From Doryteuthis pealeii (taxonomy: Eukaryota; Mollusca; Cephalopoda; Myopsida; Loliginidae), in assembly GCA_023376005.1 (NCBI GenBank), contig CM042145.1, forward strand, positions 64,021,457-64,085,456: 64,000 bases of DNA, in the 5' to 3' direction. The notes beneath the pieces were generated by a model, which was given only the letters and a program-made list of their open reading frames with translations, had not been told where the DNA came from and made no database searches. Shown here one piece after another: positions 12,068-24,949 of the stretch (its first letter is position 1; each line of letters begins with the position of its first letter). The translations under genes were made by a program, and so were the position numbers.

Positions 12068-12890
12068 GCAAGTATGTGTGTGTGCATGTGTTGGTACGCA
12101 TATGGTTGTACATGCACACGCACAACTTCATACGCACACATATGCCCATTCGGAAAAAAAACTAACAAAAAAATATGCGACCAGGTCGCCATCAATACTA
12201 ATACGATTTAATAAATACTAATATTTCTACAAATACTATTACTGTTACTACTACTACAACTACTACTACTTCTACGACGACGACAATGAGATGACGATGA
12301 CGATGACGGTGTCAGTCAGTCAGCGCTACTTCTGTTCGTTTTATGAATGAAACACTGAGCTGTGGTCACGTGTTTTGCGGCTGTTTACTGTTTGTGAACG
12401 AAAATGTGTACGTCACTCGATGTAGGAAGTGGATTGTTTTTCACGGCCAAACAACTAGGTGAACAGGAAAGGTGGAGGAGAAAGAGGAGAAAGAGGAGGA
12501 GGAGGAGAGGAAACTGGCATAAGAAGAAGATGAGTGAGTTGGGAGAAAAGGGAGAGGGTGAGAATTAAAGAGAAAGAGAGGAGTTGCAAGCAAATTTGAG
12601 CGTTGGGCTCTTTAGGATAGAAGATGCACATGAAAATCTTCTGATCATTCGCATGAGATAACTGCAGTAGCCCAAACTTCCTAAAATATGTGAATTTTAT
12701 ATTTCTACATTAACACTATTAGCCAATGTTAATCTTACTGTGTATAAAACCGCGATTCTTCAACATGAATCAGATAAGTGAGTAAAAAATGCTGAAATTA
12801 AATAATATAATTAATATACCAGGTTATTATAGTAAAAAGCAAAAGAAAGAAATAAAAGCTATTAATCAGTTTTCAGAACCTAGTATAGTT
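11345..12890. other. Unclassified spacer with simple repeats (segment B)
   Basis: Equivalent of 39,605-41,330. Holds (CT)n at 11,530-11,598, (CA)n/(TA)n at 11,720-11,850, (TA)n at 12,000-12,066 and a polypurine stretch at about 12,470-12,590. No coding or RNA gene seen. ORFs here are microsatellite translations. Confidence 0.7.
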
Positions 12891-12892
12891 AT

Positions 12893-13525
12893 TTTGGTTT
12901 TGGTTTATTTGTTTTGACAATAAGACCTCAGTCACCCCCTTCTAGCACATATATGATAAAAAGGAGTGTTGCATGTCATAGACTGCTCAGACAGCAGTGT
13001 CCATCCTTAAGCATCAAAGGTCGCTTCCACAGCTAACAAATTGACTCAGAGGGGAGGAGTGTTATCCTTCTGCAGGAGATGCAGTCAGTATATACAAAAG
13101 CCCATCTGACAGGGCTGAACTCGAATCAGTTTATTTAATAGAGACTGAGACATTCTTATCCTTTTAATGCGTTTTGTCTGTTTGGTTTGTTTTGTTACGG
13201 CATATCAACCTCAGTGGTCATTTAATGCCGATAAAGTTTTGATAATAAATCAATTCTTAATGGATAATACATTTTTTTTTATAAATACATTTTTCTATTT
13301 AAACCCATAGATGGGACCCTAACAGGTACTACCACTCCGGTCAGAGTGGACCCAGGAAGAATGTGATGAATGGGGTGCTCCACATTCTCCAAACCTCCAG
13401 AACTGTAACCTCACCATCAGATAGAGTTTAACGTCATTCCAGGACATGTAAGACCCGCAGCCACCGCCTTCTAGCACCCATATGATAAAAAGGGTTGGGG
13501 CTTGCCATAAGGGCAGTAGGGTTGG
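12893..13525 (+). repeat. Old E3 plus young E3, adjacent (segment B copy)
   Basis: Equivalent of 38,985-39,605. The diverged copy ends near 13,165 and a younger 3'-truncated copy follows to about 13,525. Confidence 0.75.
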
Positions 13526-13783
13526 AATATAGTTATTTCTTTAAATAAATAGGTAAAATAAGATTTAAAAATTATAATTTATGAACTTTTTTTTTAAATT
13601 AAGAAAGTGCTCAAATGCTGGCGAGTATAGCAGCGACAAAAATCTAAAAGGAATTAATATCTCACTTCTTTATTTTCGTTTCATACTAAAAATGTAATGC
13701 ATTAAAATACAATCATCAGATGAAACTTTGGACAAGTATTATTCAATACTACGAAATCCCTGCACAATGAAATGGATGAGCAT

Positions 13784-14088
13784 TACGGTGCAATATATCT
13801 ATATTTACCAACCCCTCCGCACGGGCAGGATGTGACTCAAGGTCAATTTCCTAAGCGAATTTTTAACAGGTTTGAATTCAGAGTTTCCTTCTCCTAGACT
13901 GTTACCTAGCCATAGTCAAAGAGTTCTGTCTGTCCTGCTATTTGGCCATAGCTGGAGGGAGAATTGGGTTAATACCTTTCTCAAGGGTATTATCTCCATG
14001 TGAAACGCAAACAGCTTCGTCCAGGAATTGAACTCGCGTCGACGAGTCCATTTCCTACGACTCTAACCATACGTACGGTGCAATATAC
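13784..14088 (-). repeat. SINE-1 with 14-bp target-site duplication (segment B copy)
   Basis: Flanked by TACGGTGCAATATA on both sides, as at 38,421-38,724. The duplication is exact in this reading, which supports a true retroposition event in the underlying locus. Confidence 0.85.
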
Positions 14089-14161
14089 GCTGATAATTTC
14101 CAACTGTATAAGTCAACAAATAGTCTTGGATAGTATCAGATGATACTTAATAATATATGGG

Positions 14162-14164
<3 letters not shown>

Positions 14165-14192
<28 letters not shown>

Positions 14193-14224
14193 ATATAATA
14201 ATATATATATATAATATATATGTG

Positions 14225-14257
<33 letters not shown>

Positions 14258-14275
14258 GTGTGTGTGTGTGTTTCT
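14165..14275. repeat. (TA)n/(GT)n compound microsatellite
   Basis: Long TA run followed by GT run. Equivalent of 38,232-38,350. Confidence 0.95.
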
Positions 14276-14734
14276 TCGTTTTCATTGTCAGTTGCATGGT
14301 AATAACTGGTGCGGTTAGCGGTAATAGGCACATTGTGGGTAGTGGTTGGCGTATTTTACCCCCTACCTGATTACAGTAATGGAGAAGAAGAACTAATGCT
14401 TCGCACCGCCCCCCCCCCACCAACTCACTTTACACTGAGTGAATGGCTTGGATAGAGGCTAGTGTCAACTTGAAAGGCTTGTTGTTGTGTGACTCCGGTG
14501 CTGGTTGTTGTGTGTAGGACAAGGTCAAAACAAATGATCTTATACTGAGCATTGTTTATGTTGGGGAGGAGTGGTTTATAATGCTTAATACAATCGCCAA
14601 ATGGGGTTAACAATTATTTTTATTATTATTATTATTATTGTTTGTATATATGGTCTTTATTGCAATGATCAGAGTGTAGTAATTCATTTTAGTGGCCATT
14701 TATTAGTTGGAATATTCTACGTTTTCTAACGAAA

Positions 14735-15261
14735 ACCTACATGAAATAAACGCTGAAAGGCTATCAATATCAGTGTTCATCAAAAGGTATTTGATAGGAG
14801 TATTAAAAATTGAATGTCATATTATTATTTGCTTGCTGCATGGCTACAACACTTTTCTACCAGGAATGTAGTACCTTCCCAGTCTGAAATCCTTTATCAA
14901 ACGACAATAATATTAAAGCAGGAATAAACTTGAAAGAAGCGATGATGCCACCTTCACAGAAGAACGCCATTTCTGCAAGTTCGGGTGCAGTGAGCCACGA
15001 AAAATTGCTCAGAAGTCAGCTTTTGCTTTTATACGTCCTGTCACATAAAAAGACACACAAGACCCCCGGCTTTAACTCTTACACACACATGTTTTTTTCC
15101 GTGGTCGTCTGTCAGCATGGGACATACATGTGACTTAGAGACCAGCCCGTGACAGGCAAGCCCTAAATGCCACACATAATACATATGTGTTCAGACTTGA
15201 ATGTAGTAAAATGTATACAGGAACTTCCGTCTTTATATAAATTATAAAATATTATATATAT

Positions 15262-15303
<42 letters not shown>

Positions 15304-16030
15304 TATAAAGATAAACATAATGAGTCAGATAAACCTGCTTAAAGTTTCGCTTTACTCGTTCGGATCTAGCCTAAGAGCACTAAGCGAAGTAGGTTATTCT
15401 TGACTTCATATAGGTTTATCTTTTATTATTTGCTCTACTTAGGTATTGAGCACTCTTTACTTAATTAGCTTTAGTATATCCTAGTTGGTGTTGTATGAAT
15501 ATATATAATATATATATAGTATATATTATTATATATATATATATTTCTTGGTAAGTTATTGTATCAATAGATTACTTTTGGTTTTGGTACGATTATCTTT
15601 GTTTCTTCCCCAGGTGATGTTGGTATATATTTTTACAATGCAAACTATTTGCTGGGTTTTTCTCAACGCCGAGGATTCACCAACAAGTTTGGTATAGTAT
15701 ATATATATATTAATTATAGTATATATATCATAAGTAGACAAACAATTTGTTGAGACTGGCATAGCCCCGACCAATTTTTAGAATTATGTGGCTTTAATTG
15801 AAAAAGTCCATACCTTATGCGAAATTAATTAGTCTATAAATTAAAATGAATTAGGCGTGCCATATCGGTTTAAATGTAAGGCGTAAACAAATCGCAGGAA
15901 CAAAGTCAATCACCTGTATGCATTACATTTCACAGCCTATTTAGCGTCTGATCAGCAGAGTTTATATACAGGGCATGCTTGTGCTGATTCGAATCCTACC
16001 TCCAGGCTGTATTGTTAATTATACTAGACA
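14735..16030 (+). repeat. 1.3-kb tandem unit 1
   Basis: Direct repeat with the following 16,031-17,365, offset about 1,299 bp. It holds (TA)n tracts, an imperfect inverted repeat at about 15,308-15,425 and a tRNA box B-like GATTCGAATCC near 15,979. Only its first roughly 380 bp are represented in segments C and D. No coding sequence recognised. Confidence 0.8.
15308..15425. repeat. Imperfect inverted repeat inside tandem unit 1
   Basis: Left arm AAAGATAAACATAATGAGTC pairs with a right arm ending AGGTTTATCTTTTA. Arms are about 40 nt, the loop about 45 nt, and (TA)n lies on both sides. It resembles a small foldback or MITE-like element. Confidence 0.55.
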
Positions 16031-16545
16031 AAACCTACATATAATAGTAACGTGAAATATCAATAATTTCAGTGTTCATCAAAGGTATTTTGGATAGGAG
16101 TATGTAAAATGAATGCTCATATATATTATTTTTGCTTGTGCATGTCTACAACACTTTTTCTACCAGAATGTAGTACCTTCCCAGTTTCTGAAATCCTTAT
16201 TCAAACAGACATAATATTAAAGCCAGGAATAAACTGAAAGAAAGCGATGAATGCCACTTCACAGAAGAACGCCATTTCTGCAAAGTTCGTTGTGAGCACG
16301 AAATTGCTCAGAAGTTCCAGCTTTTGCTTTATTACGTCCCTAGTTCACATAAAAGACACACCCCAAGACCCCCCGGCTTTTTAACCTTACACACACATGT
16401 TTTATTCACGTGGTCGTCTCGTCAGCATGGGACAAAATGTGACTTAAGAGGACAGCCCGTGACAGGCGAAGCCCTGCCACACATAATACATATGTGATCA
16501 GACTTGAATGTAGGAAATGCTATACAGGGAACTCCGTGTCCTTTA

Positions 16546-16594
<49 letters not shown>

Positions 16595-16820
16595 CATATA
16601 TATATATAAAGATTAAACATAATGGTCAAGATAAACCTGCTTAAAGTTTCGCTTTACTCGTCGGGATCTTAGCCTGAAGAGGAAACTAAGCGAAGGTAGG
16701 TTTATTCTGACTCATTAGGTTTTATCTTTTATTATTTGCCCTCTACTTCTTAGATCTGAGCACTCTTAACTTATTTAGCTTTAGTATATCCTTAGTGGTG
16801 TTTGATGAATATTATATATA

Positions 16821-16867
<47 letters not shown>

Positions 16868-17012
16868 CTTTTTGCCCGTCAAGTATTGTATCAAAAGTAT
16901 TACTTTTGGTGGTACGATTATCTTTGTCTCCCCAGGTGATGTTTGGTAGTATATTTTTACAATCAAACTATTTGCTGGGTTTTTCTCAACGCGAGGATTC
17001 ACCAACAAGTTT

Positions 17013-17061
<49 letters not shown>

Positions 17062-17365
17062 ATATATGAAGTAGACAAACAAAAATTTGTTTGAGAGGCC
17101 GATAGCCGGACAATTCTTTAGGAAATTATGTGCTTAATTGAAGTCATCACCTTATTTGGAAATTAATTAGTTATAATTAAATGAATTAGGCTTGCATATC
17201 GGTCCTTAAATGTAAGGCGTAAACAAATTCGAGAAAAAGTCAATCCCTGTATGTACATTTCAGGCCTATTAGGTCTGATCAGCAGAGTTATATACAGGGC
17301 AGTGCTTTGTGCTTGATTCGAAATCCTACCTGCCCAGGCGTATTGTTATTGTTGTATTGTTAGCT
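16031..17365 (+). repeat. 1.3-kb tandem unit 2
   Basis: Second copy of the unit at 14,735-16,030, with one-base indels and longer (TA)n tracts. The inverted repeat recurs at about 16,608-16,735 and the box B-like block near 17,318. It could be a true duplication or another product of the read-level problem. Confidence 0.78.
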
Positions 17366-17814
17366 ATGAATCTAATGACAGGGAGATTCAGCGTAGACGT
17401 TCTAATCCCAGTGAAAGAGTAATGATGAAACTAAATGGAGAGAAAACCAAAATTTCTCAAACGACAGAATCGACGATGAGATGTCATATGGCCTTATAAT
17501 ACTATGCATTATATATAATAATATATATATATATATATATACACACACCACACACACACACATTATATATATATAATAATATATATATATATTATATATA
17601 GGGCATAGCGTATTAACACAGGAGTGAACGGTGCTTATCGACTGTTCCTTTCTCAACAATGCAATCATTGGTCTTTCCAAGAAGAGAAACTGACAGTTAC
17701 CAAAGACCGTTTACTATGTTTCTACTGCTTATTTTTTAATTAGATTAAATAGATAGATAGATAAATAATGCTCACTTGCAGCTTTGAAATTTGTGCCTAT
17801 ATATACTAGCAAAA
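17366..17814. other. Spacer with (TA)/(AC) tracts
   Basis: Present only in segment B. Compound microsatellite at 17,520-17,600. No gene seen. Confidence 0.6.
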
Positions 17815-17893
17815 TATTTATGCACCCTTCCGGCCTGGCAAGGTTATTTAAGTTTTAATGTAATAAAATATGTTAACTGATTAGAAAGGGCTA
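17815..17893 (-). mobile_element. Helitron-like 3' end, truncated by the B/C junction
   Basis: Starts with the reverse of a CTAG terminus (17,815-17,818), followed by the GCACCC...hairpin region and TTAAGTTTTAATGTAATAAA, as in H2-H4. The junction removes the rest. Confidence 0.65.
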
Positions 17894-17920
17894 TCTTCTC
17901 CTTCTTCAGAGAGAGATCCA
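17880..17920. other. Direct junction between segments B and C
   Basis: Reverse-oriented segment B stops about 80 bp into a Helitron-like 3' end. Segment C begins in the same orientation, in the SINE-2/LINE-B region equivalent to about 56,030. The sequences on the two sides do not adjoin elsewhere in the window. Confidence 0.7.
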
Positions 17921-18190
17921 GACCTAGTGCTACTCTAACACACTCCGCTCACCGAACGCCTAAGTCGGTCATCATAAAAACAGACAGCGAGGAGTCTAAG
18001 ATCCTTTCTCACTAGGTTAGAACACCAAAGAGAATGCTTTTTACAGCTGGGGTGGGCAACCACATACCACCATCATCTCCTCACTTTACCTGCAAGATCC
18101 ACTATGGTAAACCTGCTACTCATACGATGAAATAGCGAGGGGTCGGTATCGAACCAGGACTTGAGGTGTCCCAGCCGGACACTAAGAAAA
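17912..18190 (-). repeat. SINE-2 (segment C copy of 55,770-56,003)
   Basis: GGTATCGAACCAGG, the reverse of the box B-like block, lies near 18,146. Redundant copy. Confidence 0.75.
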
Positions 18191-18229
18191 AGAAATAAGC
18201 CATCCCTATGTGGATTTTTCCGTTCAGTG

Positions 18230-18480
18230 GACCGTTGAAAAGAAAATGGAAATTTGGGAACGTTCCAAGGCTCAGATTACTATTGGTATAACTGGTTCCA
18301 AACTGTTGTAGCTTTCTTTCGCGTCCGCTTGGACGATTCCCCAAGTGATCCTGTAAGGAAACGGTGAATTGAGACCAGAGAGAAAATTAACACTATCCTC
18401 ATGGACCTTCGAGCAGCTGTAAAAATCGAGCGAGAATGACGGAGAGGCGGACTGGAAACGCTGAAGATTAATTGCAATGA
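18230..18480 (+). pseudogene. LINE-B C-terminal fragment (segment C copy)
   Basis: Equivalent of 55,505-55,735. It contains the ACTATTGGTATAACTGG and GAGAAAATTAACACTATCC blocks. Confidence 0.6.
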
Positions 18481-18499
18481 AAAAATAAAAACACCATTA

Positions 18500-19392
18500 A
18501 AATACAGATCTTAACACTCGCTTCGTGGGAAAAATTAATCAACCCTCATAAATTTTAATTATTTTTTCCTCTGTAAGCATTTAGTGTTTAAAACAGTTCG
18601 AAATATAGTCATCTTCCTTTAAATATTCGGAAGAAAGAAATAATAGAATATATACAAATTGCTGGATTTTTTTGAAAAAAAAGAAATAAAGGAAATAAAA
18701 CTTTTGAATGAATACAAAAAATGATTTTCCGTCCTCATTTTTTTAATGTGTCAAGTGTTTCTAAAGAATCAAAGAAGAGTTGTTTCCACCAACATCCGTT
18801 TTCTTATATGTTTTGGTTATTCGCAGGCAGATATTCTATCCATATGATTAATATATAAATAATACTAATATTATATATAAATATATATATCATACTATAT
18901 ATATATATATATATCGCGTCTTTACGTCCTCATTGAATGAGTTTCGTATGCATAAAATAAACATCAAATCTATGTAATTTAATGTACACGAAGAAAAAAT
19001 ATTTAATTAACCTTCAAAAGCCTTTTTGAATTTACACTTATTAATAAAATACACACACACACACACACACACAACCACACACACATATATATATATATAT
19101 CATCATATATATATATTATATATAGTGTATATACTAATAGTATTATATAATATATATGATCAACAATAAATTAAGAAGTTTTACAAGAAAACTTTAATTG
19201 AAGATTGATTAAATTAGAACCCAGAAACGATAAACGGTCAACAGAAGCACAAATAATGTTTATATATAAAGGTGGTTGTGTCGTATGTATGTAATGTAAT
19301 GTAATGTATGCCTATGTCTCGATGAAAAACTACGAAATAAGAGTAAATACATATACATAAATACATATTATATTAAAAAAAGTAAATACATA
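18500..19392. other. AT-rich spacer with microsatellites (segment C)
   Basis: Equivalent of 54,675-55,500. (TA)n at 18,860-18,915, (AC)n/(TA)n at 19,051-19,130. No gene seen. Confidence 0.7.
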
Positions 19393-20070
19393 TCTTATTA
19401 TAATGGAGATTGTGTTGTTTTCTGTCTGTTAACCCGAATATAAATTACTACTCAGTCACATATTCCCTTATTATTTACGTCCCCAATTCCTCCATGATTT
19501 CATTACTTTTTAAACCTTCCCAAGTTATTAATAAAAATTGTTTTACATTACCTTAATACTGTTACATATCTCGTACTAAAATAACATGCAATTGTATTTA
19601 TATATACAACAAACATACGGTTTTACGCTTTGAAGAGAAGTATTTGCATATTGCATATTAAAATTTTATTTTAAAATAAAATTATGTGCTTGTATTTATC
19701 TGATTTCCTAAATTGTTTAGGTTTTATCTTAAGAATATAAACAAAAAATCTCGTGGATAATCTTAAAATAAATTTTATTTACAAGAAGAATAAACTGTAA
19801 TATTACCTTTACTTCCTATTTTTAACTAAATAGTTAAAATTAGGAAAATTTAACCAATGAAAGAGGGGAAGTAATGGAAAATGATGGCAATAGTTAGGTT
19901 TTCAAGTTGGGTTTTCTATTTTTTGGATATACCACCCTCTGTTGCAGATCTTCTTTATCTGCATTCTTAGTTACAGTGTATCATCTAGGCCTTTCTAATT
20001 TGATATGATAATTTTTTAATAAAACTTAAAGTACTTAAGTCACCAGGGAGGGTGCGATACTTCTTGCTAG
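19393..20070 (+). mobile_element. Helitron-like element H4 (segment C copy)
   Basis: Begins A|TCTTATTATAATGG and ends GCTAG|T with a decayed hairpin before it. Equivalent of 54,034-54,674 in reverse. Confidence 0.7.
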
Positions 20071-20518
20071 TACAATAATTAAATTATCACACAGGAGATA
20101 TGCTTCTATTGCCTTTGCTCTTGTGTAAAATTATTAAAGATTTGAATTTATCACTTTGGAAGATATTTTAAAAATCAAAATATACACGAGAGAAAATAGC
20201 ATTGAAATTTTACTTAAAAATATCCAGTATTTGTAATCTCAGAAAGTTAAAAAATCAATACAACCAAGGTACTTGAGAGACCCCTCCTGTACCCAGACAA
20301 CACTGGGTAAGCCGCTTCTACCTACTTACCCAATAAAGGTATATTTTCTACTGTTTATCACAATATGGATAATAAAATGTTATGATAAATATGCTTTGGT
20401 CGGCAATTACTGTGCCGATAGAAATAAGTCTATAAAATGAGGCTATTGAATTAATCACAATGAATTAAACATCATAGAGATCACTTAAAGAACTGCAATA
20501 CGTATTAACCAGCCAAAC

Positions 20519-21160
20519 CCGTAATTATAAATGGAGAATTGGTATTTTTTTGTTTAACGAAACTCATGTCACTACCTCAAGTCCAACAATTACTTTAGAT
20601 ATTTACGTCACATTCACCATGATTTTAATTTCATTTAAACCTCTATTAATAATAAATTGTTATAACATTATAAATACCGTTGGCCATATCTACATATAAC
20701 ATGCAATTGTATTTATATATAACAACAAAATAGCGGTTTACAGTGTGAAATGTGAAGGCTAATTTGCATATTTGATATTAAAATTTGAATTGTAATTAAA
20801 TATGTGCTCAGTAATACTGATTTTCTAAATTGTTAGGAATTTATCTTAAATGAAAATGAGCAAAAATATCAAGGTTAATCTTAAAAGAAATTCCATTAAC
20901 AAGAAGAATTAAACTGTAAATTTTTATTCTTATACCCCCAAAATGTTAACTAATGAGTTTAAATTAATGAAAATTTTAAGCAATGAAAAAACGTGGAGTA
21001 GGTGGAAGAGTAAGATTCAGTTGTTTTATTTCTGTTTCATTTTTTTATCTGCATTCATATTTAGTTTCAGTAGCCTTTCCCTATTTAAATATAAACATTT
21101 ATTTAGATTAAAACTTAAATACTTGCCAACCCGGTGGAAGGGTGCATAAACATTTGCTAG
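20519..21160 (+). mobile_element. Helitron-like element H3 (segment C copy)
   Basis: Equivalent of 53,033-53,644 in reverse, ending TTTGCTAG|T. Confidence 0.68.
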
Positions 21161-21339
21161 TAGACATAAACAATCTAAGCATTTAAAACATCGTTAGAAG
21201 GAATCATTTGTTGGTTTTGTTTTGTTTGGCGCTTCGGTTTTTGCGAAATCGGATAGAAAAAAATACCAGCAAAAAGAAAAGTGTTTTAGCTCTTTTAAAC
21301 ACCTCACAAAACAGGAATGGCTTAAATTAGTAACCAGAG

Positions 21340-21620
21340 CTGATAATGGTGAGAGCTAATTGTCATTTGGCTGTTTTAGAAGAAAACCTTCATCCTCCGC
21401 TGCGTTCACCATGTCGCAGTATAATAGCCACTTATTGTCCATGACAAATCTTCTGATAGCCAAACCATCCCTAAATCATCCATTTTCCTTCCGAGAGGTC
21501 TTCCTGCAAGCATCTAGTTATTCGACTCAGCGCATGTGCGTTGGTTTCTCAGATGCAGAGGGAAAGTCGCTTATGAGTTTGTCCCTTGCTTTTCCCAGAA
21601 GCTAATAGCCATCTACTACC
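21340..21620 (-). pseudogene. LINE-D tail fragment (segment C copy)
   Basis: Reverse equivalent of 52,598-52,850. The + strand ORF over this stretch is a shadow. Confidence 0.55.
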
Positions 21621-21624
21621 GTTA

Positions 21625-22560
21625 ACTTCCCAATAACCCTCAAAATGAATATATGTAAAATAATGTTGTTCTTTCATTCAGTTTTTCAGATGTAATATTC
21701 AAAAAGCATTCATATAACTCTAATAGAAGTTTGTACTTTGATTTTCTGCATATATATATAATATTATATATATATTATATAATATAATATATATAAGAGA
21801 TTTTATCCAAAACTTGGTAGTAAGGGATGATTCCTATATGTGATTTCTAAGATCCACTGTACAATATTTGATGATCCAGTAATGTAATATAATAACAGCG
21901 AATCCTTAAATCACTGAAGAGAGCTCAGATGTAAATAACCTTTTAGAATTATATACAGAGCAGTAATCTTATTCAATAAAGGAAAGAAGAACTCAATACA
22001 GTGATCCCTAATAAATTTATATATTCGACAAAAATTGGGGCCATATAAACTAAAGTGATTTACAACCGGCCCTCCCCAAAATTTCCGTCTCATCAGATGG
22101 GGTCTCAATTCAGCTTATGGACAAGCATATTCACAAAAAACCCCAAAAGCCTGAATATATATAAATTCAAACAAAAAACAAAAAATAATCGAAAAAATAT
22201 ATATATATTTTTAAACAGTGGTAGGATTGTAACCAGATAGAGAGACAGGAAGTGAAAATGAAAGAAAAGAGATACAAATCTCAGGGTTGATTCCTAGGTC
22301 GTCCAGAACAGACAAAAAATAACATGAACAAGAAAAAACAGAGTAGTATAGTTAAAATATAAATAGACAAGTAAAATAAAAAGAATTTTAATTTAACCAT
22401 TAGAGTATATAATGTATAAAAGAAAATACTAGATAAGATATAAATAATAAAATAAATTAATAGTAACAATAATAAAAAATTAATAAAGATTAAAAATTAG
22501 AAAAATAATAATAATAGAAATAAAAATCAATTAAAATAATTAATACTAACATAAAAATAA
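21625..22560. other. AT-rich spacer (segment C)
   Basis: Equivalent of 51,730-52,595. Very AT-rich with no recognisable gene or element. Confidence 0.65.
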
Positions 22561-22564
22561 TACT

Positions 22565-22645
22565 CAAGAAGAGTCCTGGAGACCTGCTGTTCCACTTGGA
22601 CTTTCAGTGAAAGCCCACAGCTAACACTGATGTGAAAACTCAAAA
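22565..22645 (+). pseudogene. LINE-B 3' end fragment (segment C copy)
   Basis: AGAAGAGTCCTGGAGACCTG block, as in 51,640-51,730 and 60,368-60,615. Confidence 0.55.
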
Positions 22646-22734
22646 GGAGGTAATAAGAATAATTATTATTAAAAAAAAAAAATAATATATTATATATATA
22701 TTGTGTGTGTGTGGTGTGTGTGTGTGTTGTGTGT

Positions 22735-23065
22735 GTGGTGTAGGAAGCGTGGGTGGTGTAATGCGTTTAAGTCCATGGGAAATTGACTTCAGTCGCCCAG
22801 AGTTTTCATAATCCTGGAATGTTGGTAAGTCTGCATTTCACTTTGGCGCTAATTAATTATGGGAAAGTATGAATCCCTACTCTCCCCTCGCAGCTATGGA
22901 TAAAATAGTCAGGTAGGACTGGGCTCCTTTAACCTTCCTTTCAGGCAACCGGTTCTAAGGAGAAGGAAACTTTTGAATTAAAAACCTGCTGAACTCTCCG
23001 CTTAAGAAATTGGACTTGTGTGGTATCCCTACTCACGTGGCGGAGGGGTTGGTATAATATATATG
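22735..23065 (+). repeat. SINE-1 (segment C copy of 51,277-51,562)
   Basis: Starts AGGAAGCGTGGGTGGTG and ends GGAGGGGTTGGTA, flanked by (GT)n and (TA)n tracts. Confidence 0.75.
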
Positions 23066-23319
23066 TGATTATTATTATATATATATATATATATAATATA
23101 TATTGTGTTTCTAAAAGTAATGTCATAAGTATCTTACAGTTCTGATATCGATCAAATATTTAGTGTTTTAATCTCCCCTAACAATAAAAGTGGTTTTGAG
23201 TTATGACTGATTTATAATTTTATTTTAAGTTTTCTTGCACAGTTCCCAGTGGATCATCTTTCCCAATGCAAATCATTGAACCTGCTTAGAAGGACGGCAT
23301 AGTGGGTTTGTATAGTATG

Positions 23320-23452
23320 TTTCCTACAGTATTCAGCTATACTAGTACAGTTCAAGCACATGTTGCCGCTAGAATAGTAACTTGCAACAGAGTGCTAAAT
23401 CCTCGAAGTAGACGGTTCAAAACGTAAGGTTTCCGATAATCCTTGCAGTTTC
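23320..23452 (-). pseudogene. LINE-C-like fragment (segment C copy)
   Basis: Reverse equivalent of 50,909-51,036. Confidence 0.5.
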
Positions 23453-23454
23453 AT

Positions 23455-24107
23455 CCTAGTATAAATGGGAGAATTGTGTGGTTTTTTCTGTCCTGTAACG
23501 GAAACTACTATTTACTAACTCAAGCATCAATTCCCTTAGTGTTATTAGACATCACACTATCTCCATGAATCATTGTTATTTCCAAGCCTCGAATTAATGT
23601 AATAAAGATTGTTTTTTCATTATTAATACTGTTTAACCAATAATCTCATACTAACAACATCAATTAAATATTTATATATACACAAAATAGCGGTTAAACA
23701 GTGTGAACGGGAACGGCCAAATTTGCATATTGATATTAAAAAATCGAATTTAATAAATATGTTTCCCAGTGTGGATTGATTTCTAACTGTTTATTTTATT
23801 TTAAATGAATATAAGCTAAAAATCTCTTCAAATGAATCTTAAATGAATCCATTAACAAGAGATAAGACTATATGACATTTATCTTACTTTCCTCTTTTTA
23901 ACTAAATCAAATTAAATTAGAAAAAAATTACAATGACAGAACGAAGTGTATGGAAAGGTAAGTTTCAGTTGTATCTAATTTTTTTCAAATCTTTATATTG
24001 CATTCTTTAATTTGAGTTTTCTTAAGCCTTTCTAATTTAAATACAATATTTTTATACATTAAAACTTAAAATACTTGCAACCCGGAAGGGTGCCATATAT
24101 TTGCTAG
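23455..24107 (+). mobile_element. Helitron-like element H2 (segment C copy)
   Basis: Begins A|TCCTAGTATAAATGG and ends TTTGCTAG|T. Equivalent of 50,299-50,905. Confidence 0.7.
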
Positions 24108-24945
24108 TATATATAAATAAGCCACGATAACACACTTAAAGAAATACGTTTTAAAACATTTGAAAAATAAAAATTAGAAAATAATTTATAAACCGTGAAA
24201 TAGTAAACAGCCCGATTGGCCCATTTATTACCCAAAAATGCAAACAAGTTGTAATATATCCAATTAAAAACAGTAATATATTGCAATCAATGGGTTCCTA
24301 AGGCGGGTAGTAGGTTAATGTGTTAGATTTCAATCAATTTTAATACACAATTCGAATGCATTCATTTCGACCAATAGTTTATAGTAAAGGTATAGAACAT
24401 TCGTCCTCTCCCCACTTTATGGGTTAATAATGTTGTTTTTATCGTCGCCCGGAAAGAGGAAGCACTTTCCCGACAAAAAGCAAAGAGAAAATAAAATAAA
24501 TATATTTAAAAGAAATTGAAAACGGAGCAAAGAATCTTCCGGTGAAGAAGAAGGATAAAGAAATACATGTGTCCCGTTCTTATCAGATAAAAGATAAAAA
24601 TGCATAGGCATATTTAGCGGAGTTAAAAAGGCCAGATCAAAATCCGATAAAGATGCGTAGCCGTATTTATTCGATAACAAAGGCCAAGAGGATTTCGAGC
24701 TGAACAGTCAAGACCCCCAGCCAGCAGCCCAAGAGGACAACCTTGCGTCTCCCATAAGCAAACACCCTCGGGCACTTCAGTTGTGAACACTGCGCTCTTT
24801 CAACCAGCCTACCCGGCAGTTTTCTTGTGAAGCTACCTGCCGTCGCTCACCAAACCACACACCGAAGAAAATAAGATGGGTCCTAATTTTATATATACGT
24901 GTCTGTGGTTTTATTGAAGGTCCAAGTCAAGCGGCTATACAACAA
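24108..24945. other. Unclassified spacer (segment C)
   Basis: Equivalent of 49,516-50,298. No gene recognised. Confidence 0.6.
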
Positions 24946-24949
24946 TAGT

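Larger units (their letters stand above)
4494..17895 (-). repeat. Segment B: reverse-complement copy, continuing past D's left edge
   Basis: From 4,494 to about 15,120 this is the reverse complement of segment D from about 48,062 down to about 37,424. From about 15,120 to 17,895 it continues into sequence absent from D, including most of a 1.3-kb tandem duplication. It ends abruptly inside the tip of a Helitron-like element, where segment C starts. Noise relative to D is low to moderate. Confidence 0.92.

Noticed and set aside
11648..12195. ORFs of 75-125 codons rich in Y, I, H, T, C and V (also 14,113-14,423, 16,826-17,113, 33,828-34,209, 40,435-40,853 and 54,881-55,264)
   Set aside because: Frames through TA, CA and GT repeats; low complexity with no domain.
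14735..17365. CRISPR-like or satellite array
   Set aside because: Only two units of 1.3 kb with no spacer structure; nothing in the window has short regular repeats with unique spacers.
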